NCBI GenBank assembly: GCA_964023205.1
Contig: OZ026847.1
Location: 13,461,182-13,525,181 of the forward strand
DNA length: 64,000 bases
Reading direction: 5' to 3'
Source: Lutraria lutraria
Taxonomy: Eukaryota; Mollusca; Bivalvia; Venerida; Mactridae
Part shown: in pieces, positions 37,058 to 47,986 of the stretch
Layout of the letters: each line of letters opens with the position of its first letter
Numbering within the stretch: position 1 is the stretch's first letter
The notes under the pieces: model-generated
Seen by the model: the letters and a program-made list of their open reading frames with translations, nothing else
Database searches by the model: none
Told to the model about the DNA's origin: nothing
Made by a program: the position numbers and the translations under genes

Positions 37058-37231
37058 GGTGGAACCAAACGATTGAAATAACGTCGTTTTCGACGTTAAA
37101 ACGGTCATTTCTACGGTAGTTATAGTGTATATAAAAATCTGCCCGAGGGATTTTTTAATTTTTATCTGAAAACCGTAAAAATGACCGTTTTGACGTCGAA
37201 TACGACGTTATTTCAATCGTTTGGTTCCACC
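37058..37231. mobile_element. Hairpin MITE, 174 bp, in TRIM copy A intron
   Basis: The left arm starts GGTGGAACCAAACGATTGAA and the right arm ends with its reverse complement. The arms pair over about 60 bp (AATAACGTCGT, GACGTTAAAACGGTCATTT). TTA lies close to the left end and directly after the right end, which is compatible with a PIF/Harbinger-type MITE. Confidence 0.6.
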
Positions 37232-38879
37232 TTAAGGCGTTACATATGAATGCTCTGCTTCTAGCAGACGCTTGCAGCGAGTAGTGATATTTGAGCCATG
37301 GAACTAATTCTTTGTTCGCATTGAGAACATTCTGATGTAAATTCGTCACCTCCGGATTTTCTAGACGAATTTTAGTCATTGGTACAAGTTTATTCTAGTT
37401 GTTTGTGGGTGTATAGTATAGTGTCTATTACTAATTTGGGTAATCCTGGCCATTTGCTTGGCTAATGGTGATGTATGTCATTTTTGTCATGTTTGCCTGA
37501 ATCTGTTCGTCTGCTAATAGTGGATAGGTGGGTAAATAATGCAGGCATTGCTCTGTGATGTTGATCTAGATAAGTTGTTGTGTGGCATAGTATCGGAAAT
37601 GCTATTGTATCAAAGCATATTATGGTGAATTTGTTAGCATTTAGGGTATATTCTATTCGATTGATGTAGGGTATGATATTACCATGAGCTTGTGAACTCA
37701 TTAATTTGTCAAATACTCATGATTGTCAATATATGTGTATTATTCATAACATGAAAATATGTTACTTTTACTCTACATAATGTAGTATTGAATAAATACA
37801 CAGTCAATATCCTTTATGAAGAAGCAACTTCATATACAATACAAAACCAATGCTTCTTGTAATTCGTTTACTTATAACGTTTCGTTATAGTTTTTCTTGT
37901 TAAATCTCTGCTGAGTTCCCGTAAAACTCGCTTTCGCGAAGCAAACAATTAATATAATAGACTTGTTAATGTAAGATAATTATAATACATGTATATATAC
38001 ATAATATATAACTACAGGTATTTACATTCTCTTTCAAACGATTACAATCGTTGGTTATTATGGGAGAAAAAAACAGAGCTACAAGAATGAATGAATTATG
38101 TAATACAACCTGCCCTTGTATTAATGATCTATAAATAAATACTTACTTGTGATCTTTAGCGAAACAAACAATACATCCTACAACATCGTGATATTCACAA
38201 TACATATCTATCACTTTACTTCTATGTATACTGCATCTTTCTGTAGGAAATTCTGTCGGTACTGATTGTTGACTGGTCGCTTGGTTTGCTTGACTCACAT
38301 CTGTAAGATTGTGACCTTTTAAAACTTGTATCTTCTTGTGAAAATCGGTACATGATTGACAACAATAATCGCCACACTCTAGACAATATTTCACAGCTTC
38401 TAAAGTCTTGTTTTCTCGCGCACAAGCAGTACAAACGAAATCAAATGTTTCATCTGACATTTTTACATGGGAACGTCCTCCGTACGCCATTGTTAGATAC
38501 TGGACTTTAAACACTATCTTGAGGACTTTCCTTATTAGGAAACCTATACATAAAACAAAAGCGAACGCAATCATTATATCGTAACCGTCTGTTGAAGATT
38601 GATCGTTTGTACAATGTGAATTTAAGAATTCATTTAGCACACTGACTCATACCGATATATGCCCAGTGTTAATGTACAATAAACTAAACTGGCTAAGTAG
38701 GCTATAATTATGTTCATGTTGGGCATATTAATTAATTCTTTAATTCAACATTGTAGCAAACGGACAGATTAGCCTGTAATGTAGAGTTCCTGATATTTGC
38801 TGACATACTTGGTGCGAATCTATTACTCTGGATATATTTGCTAGCTTGTTCGAATAAATTTGAGTAATGTTTTACTGGA

Positions 38880-39015
38880 TCCATGACTGACAGACTCAAT
38901 GAACGACTGGATTAGTGATTGATTTGATGACTCATGAATTGACTGCCAGAATGTAGTCTTGACTCGAGTTTTGACTCAATGACTGCATGACTGATTCAAT
39001 GATTGACTAAATGTA
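38880..39015. repeat. Degenerate short tandem repeat of GACTGAATGA type
   Basis: Repeated words such as ATGACTGACAGACTCAATGA, GACTCATGAATTGACTG and ATGACTGCATGACTGATTCA form a degenerate array of roughly 8 to 15 bp period. A smaller patch recurs at 39735-39800. Confidence 0.6.
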
Positions 39016-39490
39016 CAATGCATAATCGTAGTGAAATATCGCATGTTACTTTGCTTATTTAACTGTTTTATAGAAGTGTAAACGATGGTTGTACATAATT
39101 AGTAAATATTCTTAATCGGGTCAATTTTTCATAATATGTTGGTGCTTAATTGATATGTTTTGAGGACGAAATTTATTGCTAACTTTCCATTTGGTGTCAT
39201 TAGAAATCTGATTGGACTCGATCGATTATCGATAGTAACACTGAAATATTAACAATACCGAAGTTAATTAGCTTAAAAAACGAGTGCTAAACCCAAAACA
39301 AATTCACTGGAATACTTGAAAATTAACGTTAACATTTAATCTCAAAGTGCCCCGGGGTCTTTAAATCCGGATTTTAGGAATTATCCAGAATATTGCAACC
39401 CCGATTTAAGCTATAGATGAATGTTGTTTCATATTCATCACCCGATGTGACTAGGAGGTGTTTACTTTTTACATTTTGTTTACGGTAATT

Positions 39491-39661
39491 GTACATACGT
39501 TTATTACAATAAAATGTATGCATGAGTATATTATGCACATTTCAACGACTACTCAAACCAGTTATGGAAGGCGCGCCAACCGTGTATGTAATTCTGGACG
39601 CAATTCCTTAAATTTTAAACCAAATAGTAAGAAAAATGTGCCGAGCCCCGAGCAGGATCTA
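39491..39661. repeat. Short copy of the dispersed repeat also found at 48057-48455
   Basis: GTACATACGTTTATTACAAT, then AAAATGTATGCATGAGTATA and GCGCCAACCG..GTAATTCTGGA, matches 48057-48175 with few changes. Both copies later carry TGTGCCGAGCC. This copy lacks the middle part of the longer one. Confidence 0.65.
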
Positions 39662-39689
39662 ATGTAATAAAAGACACTCCCTGGATGTT

Positions 39690-39740
39690 TTGTTTTTAGC
39701 GAACACGCTGTACAAACGAAATCAAATGTTTCACGACTGA
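39690..39740 (-). pseudogene. Remnant of TRIM-like exon 1
   Basis: The minus strand encodes SRETFDFVCTACS, which matches MSDETFDFVCTACA of the two complete TRIM-like copies (exon 1). Similarity stops on both sides. This is a leftover of a third copy or a by-product of the duplication; it sits near the junction between the two duplicated units. Confidence 0.6.
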
Positions 39741-39844
39741 TTGACACATTGAACGAATGATTCAATGCATGACCGACCCATTGACTCACTGATTAGCAAA
39801 ATGTATGAATGAGTGGATATCTACCACTCAAATGTTTAATATTA

Positions 39845-40075
39845 TTTTACAATTGGGTGATATCTACAACAATGGGCTGCATCCACAATAAAAATGTATG
39901 ATGCCTGGAACACAGATGTGTAATATACAACACAAGTGTGTAATATCTACAATACAAATATGTGTTATCTACAATATGATTGTTGATATCTGATACAAAT
40001 GTATGATATACACAACACAAATGGATGATATCTACAACACAAATGTGTACAACACATGCGATATAAATACATGTA
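39845..40075. repeat. Short, diverged block of the 22-bp minisatellite
   Basis: TTGGGTGATATCTACAACA, GTGTGTAATATCTACAATAC and AATGGATGATATCTACAACA echo the array in NAA38 intron 1, including its first unit (AATTGGGTGATATCTAG at about 24658). It occupies the matching position downstream of TRIM copy B and supports a segmental duplication. No NAA38 exon was found beside it. Confidence 0.65.
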
Positions 40076-41079
40076 TATAATACATTGAATACAAATAGAC
40101 GATATTTTCTGTACTTAATACAATTACATATTTATCATACATGTTATATCGATACTTTTTCTTGTAAATACATCATCCTATTTTCAAACTTAGTCTCAAA
40201 TTGTTAACTTGTTATAGGTTGACATACGTGATAGATGTATATGATAAAAACATTAATCTTCAGCATACTGAGTGTCAAATATAAATAACCTTGGGATCAA
40301 GCTGGTTCTTAGTGATGCATCAGTATGTGATCAAACTTCACTTACTATCCCATTGTGAAATGATAGTGCTTGTACACCGAACATAATGATATTGTATTAC
40401 AATAAGTAAGTATTTCATTGGTTTTGTACTTTCAAAATTGTCAAGGGCAAATTCATGCGTAACCATTTATTCATAAAGAATAAAACTATATAAAGACAGT
40501 TTTATTTTGTTGATATAATTATATACATGTATGTAAACATAAATTCAAATTGAAGATTATAATGATCACATAAACAGCTATATCTATTTGATTGTGTATA
40601 AAAAATACACTTTTTAAATAAAATGATCAGATATGGTTTTGTACTTTCAACTATGTACATATGTTAATGTTTGTTATCGCTTGTTTAACTAATTTAACCG
40701 CTAAAACTTGGATTCTTGAGAGTCTGTGTGCTGTAGAAGAACATTGCCTTACATTTGTTTTTTTATTGCTTGATATTGTTCAATGTTGAATGAATTTAAC
40801 CGGTGGACACATTTGAAAAATACTGCGATGTGATTGGTCGAAATATAAATCCGAACAGTCATATAACTTTTTATTTCACAGTTTCCATGAAAGGCATTAT
40901 TATAAAAACATAAAGAAAACAAGTTTCACTAGGTATGTACACGAAAGAACAACAAACTATTGAATCGACTACAGAGCAGAAATAAAATATTAAGACACAA
41001 ACACACACAGCTACCACATCTCCCATATAGAAAAAAAGAAGCAACCCTGTAAAACTCGTATCATCAGTTAAATTCTAAT

Positions 41080-44000
41080 TTATTTCAGTTCAAACATTTT
41101 CACAACATTACTATTATCCAAGGTAACAAACATTGTATTCAGTTCCTGATGAAAGCACACTGATCGTGGATAATGTAATCCATCTTCTTTCTTAACAACC
41201 ACGCCACGTTTCTTCCCATCCTCACTGTATTGTACCACATTATGAGACATGCACCCGACTATAAACAAGTTTCCTCTACCATCAACACATACACCGTCTG
41301 CATCATTTATGTCTGTGTCTGAAACAGTAGACACATAATTTTCTATCCCATCAAAACACACAAGTCCTTTATCCCCACCTCCAACAAACATTTTGTTTCC
41401 ACTTTCATTGAATGTAACATGTTGACTGCAGGTGAACAGTTCATTTCCAGCATTATCACATATAATGGTCTTCAACAGGGTACCAGTCATATCATAGATA
41501 TAGAGTGAATTACCATAATCAGTCACATAAAGTTTACCATCCTTGAAAACAATACTATAACAATAATGAGACATTTCAATTTGTCTTGTAGGGGCCATCT
41601 TTCTTCCAATGGAAATAATCTGTATCTTATTATTATCACATGCAACAGCAACTTCTTGTTTACTGATACAACATACACCACGAGGTTGGGAATCTAGAGT
41701 ACAATAGTCAACAACTAACATCTTCTGTAGGTCAATAAGTTTAAGTTTCTGATTGTTGAAATCTGTAACAAGTAGATTGTTTTCATGTGTCAGACAACAT
41801 CCAATGGAACGGCATACTTCAAGATCACCAATTAGTTTTATGTCTATATCATTTTCGCCCTTGATTTTGTACAGATTATCATGTTTCTGTATTACATGTT
41901 TCTGTACTTGACCAATACCTTGTAACTCTTTCATATACTCCATCAGTGATTGGTTGGGAATAAATGATATCTGTGAGTCTGTATTATGTTGTAAATGTTT
42001 GTTCTTCTCACAGTCTATATTTTTTATCGTTTCTTGAGCCATTTTTGAACAAACAAAACGCTGAGCTCTATTTACTTCTGACTTCTGTAACTTGTCATCT
42101 GTCAATTGTAAATCTTGACGTATTTTATCAACATTGTGTTTTTCTTCTAGAATTTCTTTTTCCAGTTTCTTGTAAACAGTGTCTATTTCATTCAATGTTG
42201 ACTCAGCAATTTTCCTAAGAATGGCTTCTAAAGCCTTCTGGCATGTTGTCACTTTGTTCAGAGTTTCTTTCTTTGCTTCATTTAAAGCTTGAAGTTGTGT
42301 ATCTTTATCTTTACTCTGTGTTTCCATGGAAACTATCATTTCTTTAAGACGGCTATATGTCTGCTGACAGTTAGATAAATTGAATAGGGTGTCAATCATA
42401 TCTGGTACTGAGTGTATGTGACTGTCTTGACAAGATCTGAAACAATATACCTAGATGAAATACAGAACTTACAAAGAATAAATTCAATCAAACCTTTATA
42501 AAACTGGATTATGCTCGATATATTTTTGTGTCAATATGTGAGTGACATAATGTTGGATACCTTGGCTGTTCAAGAATCTGCAATATAAATATTCAATTCC
42601 TTCTTAATATATTGTACAGACTTACACTGATTCTACGTAAGAGTTGTCAATTAGGCATAAAATATGTCGCCTGCAAGTAGTTTCATGCTAGTGGTCTCAT
42701 AACAGCAGATCGTTAACATATTGTTGTTATATCGTAAATTGTACTATTTGATAGTATTTATGCTGTCTTCAACAAAGTGTTGTTTTTTAAGTTTGTGTTT
42801 ATTACTGCATAAAAAAATATACTGTAAATGTTATGTTTGTACTGTTTGTTCTTTATTAATATGCCAAACGATTAAAAACATCTAATGTCGTAACTATCCG
42901 CGTTCAAAAGAAAATTAACATTTTTAACATTGTCACAGAATCGTGACAAGATACGTTACCTGGCATTCGGTGTTCATTTTTATTTTCAATATAACAGTTA
43001 ATTTGACTTACAATAAAAATAAATTATCTTATACACAATTATAGCTATCCAATAAACATAACCATATTTAGGTTTAGATAAAAAATCTTATGATATTAAA
43101 AGCGTACTTTCAGCCTCGTCTATTGTGTAACAATTGTCAAAACCTGATACGTTACCGAAATAACTGCCAATATCTTATCTTAATAGATGTTTATTTTAGA
43201 AATTAAGATTTGCAAATATAAATAATTAGTAAAAGTTTATATTTGTATGCAACATTTAGGCATGCCACTGTATAAACAATGTTTAATGAAGAAAATATTT
43301 ATTGCAACCAGATACGTTACAAACGAGATACGCTTCCGTGTGGTCGATAATGGTCTCCAAATAAGTGGAATCATTGTCTTTTATATGCCACATCGTATTT
43401 AAGTTCTAGGATTAGGTATTAATTATGTTATAGACACTTGTGTTTTATCTGTGACCAGAAGCCATTTTAAGCTTTGAGTTTACATTGAAAAAATATGCAC
43501 AGAGGGTAAGTAAATTTTTTGTTAGACAATAGTATTTTAGTCATTTTTATTATACATTTTTTATAATTGTGGTTCTATATATTCTTACTATGACGTAGGG
43601 TACGGTAAATTTGCATATTTAATTCATTTAGTAGAGGTAAATGATGTTTAATCACAGGTAACGTATCTAGTTGGGTTCGGTAACGTATCTTGCTTCACAC
43701 AAACACCCTTTTCGTAGGTTTTTATCACATGATAAATGTTGCACCCTAAGTTAACTTAATATCAGTAAGTATGTCTCATGTATACAAAGGCTAATACAAG
43801 GGCCAAAATGCCTTTAGGGAAAGGTGGAAAAACAAGAGAAAATGAATTCTAGAAAATGAAAGAGTGTGCGTCGGAAGAAGTATAGAAAAGGAACTGTTAC
43901 AATGATACCATATTTAAACAAACAAGAAAACGTGAAATGAACAAATTGAATTTCGCAAAATACAGATATACGAAGCGAGACGACATGGTTGTTAAGGCGT

Positions 44001-45877
44001 GATTTGAGTGGGTATTATTGATAGGAACTCGAAGAACTTTTGAAATTATACCTGGAACATGAATGACACCTCCTCAAACTGAATCTACACCACAAATAGC
44101 GTCGAACGGTATTTGTGCTATACTTACAACTGAGCCAAACACAAAGAAACCGTTGGTTCTTTTTAAAAGGATCAGATTTCTAATAAAACTACTTTTGCGT
44201 TGTTTATGATCCTTACATTTACTGTTGTTCATGTTTGAGCGTTGCTATGAATTATATTGTCGAAGCGTTCGTATAAGTTCTTACGAAATGTTTGAACTGT
44301 TCAATTAAAATATGGTAAAAATGTTACTAAATTCGTTTTTTTGTATATAGTAGATCTCATGAAAATGTGATATAACATGTACTAGTATGATAAATTTCTT
44401 TAAACAGAATTTCTAGTCAACACTTTTTTACCTCATTTGATAACCAGATACGTTACAATTCACATGCAAGCATGCCAGTATCTTTTACGCAATGATATCG
44501 CATAGCCGTAAAATATGCAGAATATCATAATTAATGCCAGTTCATTAAAATAATATTGGTAAATTTAATATTAAAGTTAGTATGTATAGATTTTTTGCAA
44601 ACATTTAAATATACCTATTCAATATCGACCGATTTAAAACTTATTCAATTTTAAATTTGTGTAGTTTATAACGAAGAGAGCTTATCATTGTAAAATTTGT
44701 CCTGCAATTGTTGAGAAAATATCTGTTGACTTTAATTTTATTGGTTTGCAAGGATGATTGCACAAGTCAGTCGTTCATATTATAATTCTACTTTGGTAAA
44801 CAGTAACGTATCTGGTTTATACAGTTTTCATAACTTCTATTCTATGGCCTGATACACCAAGAGCGAATACCATGCGATACGCCGATAATTATTTTCTGAA
44901 AATTAACACATTACCCTTCGTTATATAATTTTTTTTTTTTATTATAGTCAAAGATTTTTGGTAGAAATTCTCAAAATGATATTTTAACTTGTTCTGAATT
45001 CCAATGTGCAACTCATACGTGGAATCAGTGTATGTTATATTGTCCCCGTGTGACATACAATATAGTAATAAAATAATATTTTGTAACACAAAATAAGTCA
45101 GTATATTAGATATTTAATTATTTGAAGGAAACATTTAAATGGTCAATAGTGATGTGATCTGGCTTTAGGATTTCATTGCAACTGAGTCTGTACAAAGAGA
45201 ACATATTGTAACAAGTCTGTTAAACTCCTGAACATGCTACTATAATACTGTCATGATGCCCTCTTTTAAACTAAATACTTCTTACTTCAACATCAGAATA
45301 ACATTTATAAACCATTGGCTGCATCCATATAATATAAGAATGTGTTACTCTTATCATATTATGCAATACATTAATAAAACTGTAAATATTCTCATTCTCT
45401 TTAAACAATAACAAACGTTAGTTATTTATATATAATGGCAGAAAAAGGAGAGCTACAAGAATGAATGAATTATTTAATACACATGTGTCCTAAATTTTGA
45501 CCTTATATTAATATTCTAAAAATAAATTCTCACTTGTGATTTTTAGCGAAACAAACAATACATCCAACAACATCGTGATATTCACAATACATATCTATCA
45601 CTTTACTTCTATGTATACTGCATCTTTCTGTAGGAAATTCTGTCGGCACTGATTGTTGACCGGTCGCTTGGTTTGCTTGACTGACATCCGTCAGATTGTG
45701 ACCTTTTAAAACTTGTATCTTCTTGTGAAAATCGGTACATGATTGACAACAATAATCGCCACACTCTAGACAATATTTCACAGCTTCTAAAGTCTTGTTT
45801 TCTCGAGCACAAGCAGTACAAACGAAATCAAATGTTTCATCTGACATTTTTACCTGAGAACGTCCTCCGTACGCCAT
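41080..45877 (-). CDS. TRIM-like B-box/coiled-coil/NHL-type protein, copy B (intact)
   Basis: Two exons, 45534-45877 and 41080-42436, with donor CAA|GTGAGA, acceptor TTTCAG|ATCTTG and a phase-2 intron, give an intact 566-residue protein. Residues 20-60 form a first Cys/His module (C20, C23, C36, C39, C44, C47, H51, H60). Residues 86-123 form a B-box2 (C86, H89, C98, H101, C106, C109, H114, then C117/H121). About 130-225 is a Lys/Glu-rich coiled coil. About 290-566 is an NHL-like propeller with repeated DG-LYVTD and GNLFIVG strands. There is no RING domain. In molluscs such proteins form large families and are usually named TRIM-like; the function of this one is unknown. The intron holds a 2.4-kb TIR element. 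Exon 1 is far closer to copy A than exon 2 is. Confidence 0.9.
42625..45030. mobile_element. 2.4-kb TIR element with repeated GATACGTTAC motif
   Basis: The left end CACTGATTCTACGTAAGAGT and right end (reverse complement) CACTGATTCCACGTATGAGT form TIRs; TA lies directly outside both. The homologous place in the copy A intron has only about 145 bp where copy B has 2.5 kb. The interior has no transposase. The 11-bp word GATACGTTACC or its complement recurs at 42950, 43146, 43311, 43657, 43679, 44446 and 44802 without being tandem. A TA duplication suits Tc1/mariner-type movement, but the family is not established. Confidence 0.7.
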
Positions 45878-46059
45878 TGTTATCCTGGAGATTATACCCT
45901 ACTTTCGTTTTCATTATCTTTTTGGGGAATTTCCTAACAAGGTTACCTCTGCATAATCCAAAACCGAATGCAATCATTATATCGTAACCGTCTGTTAAAG
46001 CTTGGTCGTTCACAAGTACTCCGTAAATTTAGCACAACTTATACCAGTTGATATGAACT

Positions 46060-47680
46060 AAATGTCAATAATGTACCATAATCTATATAATTATATGATC
46101 ACGTGGAGTTTATAAATTCTTTGGTACACCATAACAAAGACCAGTCTATAGATTCTATAATTGTATGTAGTATAAATTTTTGGAACTAAGACCAGTGTTT
46201 TTTTTCTTTCGTTTTACAAACCCGCCGGTCCCAATTTCTGAAAGAAATGGAATAAAAATTAAAGTGTGGAAGTGATATTTCATATTATGTTTTGCGCCTG
46301 TTCTTCCGATCCATGCAACACAAAATATTCTCCGTACAATAGTCGAGGATTACTCTGATATCATCCATCTCTTAATATAATTATGTCCAAGATGTTGCGC
46401 TTAATTGGTTCCCAAATATTTCGACTGTAAATTGTCTTCAGCAGTGCGTGCAGGGAGTCAGTTTACTATTATTATGGCGTTGTCGGGTCGACACGCAATT
46501 TTCTAAGTTTTTGTTCAATCAACCTGTCTATAATGCTTTGCCATATGTATTGGTAATACAGTGAACGTTAAAGCAGACTACAAAGCATATGCATGCACAC
46601 TATTTTAAACAGTAGTCCAGATAGCATGCCAAATCTGCACAAAATATGCATCAGAAACGGTTAGATACGTCAGGGACGTGTGATATTTGTCCGAGGATAC
46701 GAATACAAATAAAAAAACTATTCGTTACAAATATGTACAAATACGTTTCCAATTAGATACACGCCATGTGTAAATGAAAGGGTAATTGGAAATGTGTTGT
46801 TTTAGGTCTATCAGCTGACCTAAGCTACTTTCACTTCATCGATGTTTAAGGATAAAGTCGAAACATCGCCGAATAAAACTAAGAATGATAATGAATAACG
46901 CCCACTACCGGTATATTATAAACGCCCGCTCCAGGGCCCTGTTTTCCGGCATTGAATAGTCGTACGTGGATGTATGTTACGGAAATATGTAGAAAACATG
47001 AAGAAATATGCAGTTGTGTCTCAGATTCTTGGATTGGTTGCTTACTAAAAGTAACACATAAGATGTTTTACTCTTGAATATGCCTTGACTTTTTTGTTCT
47101 TGTTATAATGTTAAACTATATGTGTCTGTGTGTATGTACCTGGGACCATTAGTCACTGGGTGTGTACTAGTACATTGGTCCCTGATATACATGTATATCT
47201 TTAGAAAAAAATGTGTTTATTGTTACATGATAAGTATAAACTCACACTATATGACAATAATGACAAGAATATACCCACAGGAATGGCTCAGAACAAGCAC
47301 TGGACATACTTAAGATTGTGCCTTTAATTGTAGTAGAAAAATCTACTCTCCCTCGTGACGCAAACATTTTTTTTTTAATTGTCAGGTGGTCAAAAACACA
47401 TATTGGCCCTTTGAAATCCTACACGTTCTTACATGTATGAAAAGTCTACCAAACGTGCTTAATGTATGTTTGTTTGCAAAATACTTAATTGATTGTTTTG
47501 ATTTTGTTGTTTTACTTATCCATCTCAAGTTCAATGAGTGAAATACTCATGATCCTAAATCATCTTGAGCATTGCATTTACTCACATAAGATACTCTAAT
47601 TTAAAAGCATATGTTTTCTGAGTCATTGAAAGTCAGTTGTTGAAGGCCAAAATTAAAGTAACTTTATACTTCAGTCAGAG
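46060..47680. other. Stretch without recognised gene
   Basis: AT-rich sequence between the 5' side of TRIM copy B and the 3' side of the lectin gene. No exon, RNA gene or repeat was recognised; the open frame at 47122-47313 has an unfamiliar translation. Confidence 0.45.
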
Positions 47681-47682
47681 GC

Positions 47683-47765
47683 AGAAGTAATTTTCAGTGA
47701 CTATAAAAGTATCGGTAAAATGGGCCATTTTACCGATACTTTTATAGTCACTGAAAATTACTTCT
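47683..47765. repeat. Perfect 41-bp inverted repeat with one-base centre
   Basis: The arm 47683-47723 (AGAAGTAATTTTCAGTGACT...GGTAAAATGG) is exactly reverse-complemented at 47725-47765, with a single G at 47724 between them. It lies about 220 bp beyond the proposed lectin stop codon on the minus strand. No target duplication is visible. Confidence 0.9.
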
Positions 47766-47986
47766 ACCATTACCATTTTGATATTCAAAACACATAGTAT
47801 CTTGTTCCAAATTGCGGACATTAATCTTTATTATCCATGAAAATATAACACACTGTGTAATAAAAAACCTAATTTTAAATAAAAAAGTTATTAACCATTT
47901 TGTACAGTACACAACAAATATAAAAAATAAAATGGAAATTTTCAATTTTTTGTTGACTCCAACTGTTTGTTACTTTCATTTTATTC

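Larger units (their letters stand above)
32114..38490 (-). pseudogene. TRIM-like B-box/coiled-coil/NHL-type protein, copy A, with internal stop
   Basis: Two exons: 38147-38490 (from the ATG of MAYGGRS) and 32114-33473, joined by a GT-AG intron in phase 2. Exon 1 encodes two zinc-binding B-box-like modules (CTAC...YCLECGDYCC...H, then ERCSIHRSK...C..H..C..C....H). Exon 2 encodes a coiled coil and a C-terminal beta-propeller-like region (DGKLYVTD, NESGNRMFVGGGD, DGVCVDGRGNMFIVG). There is no RING finger, so ubiquitin-ligase activity is not implied. A TAA at 33161-33163, about codon 219, sits where copy B has Lys; it would remove the whole propeller. It may be a pseudogene, a truncated product or an error. 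The intron carries the 1,950-bp palindromic element. The frame stays open upstream to 38640 with a hydrophobic stretch, but the paralogue breaks there, so the 38490 start is preferred. Confidence 0.8.

Noticed and set aside
38491..38640. N-terminal hydrophobic extension of TRIM-like copy A
   Set aside because: The matching region of copy B is out of frame with the B-box exon, so a membrane segment is unlikely to be part of the protein; the MAYGG start has good context in both copies.
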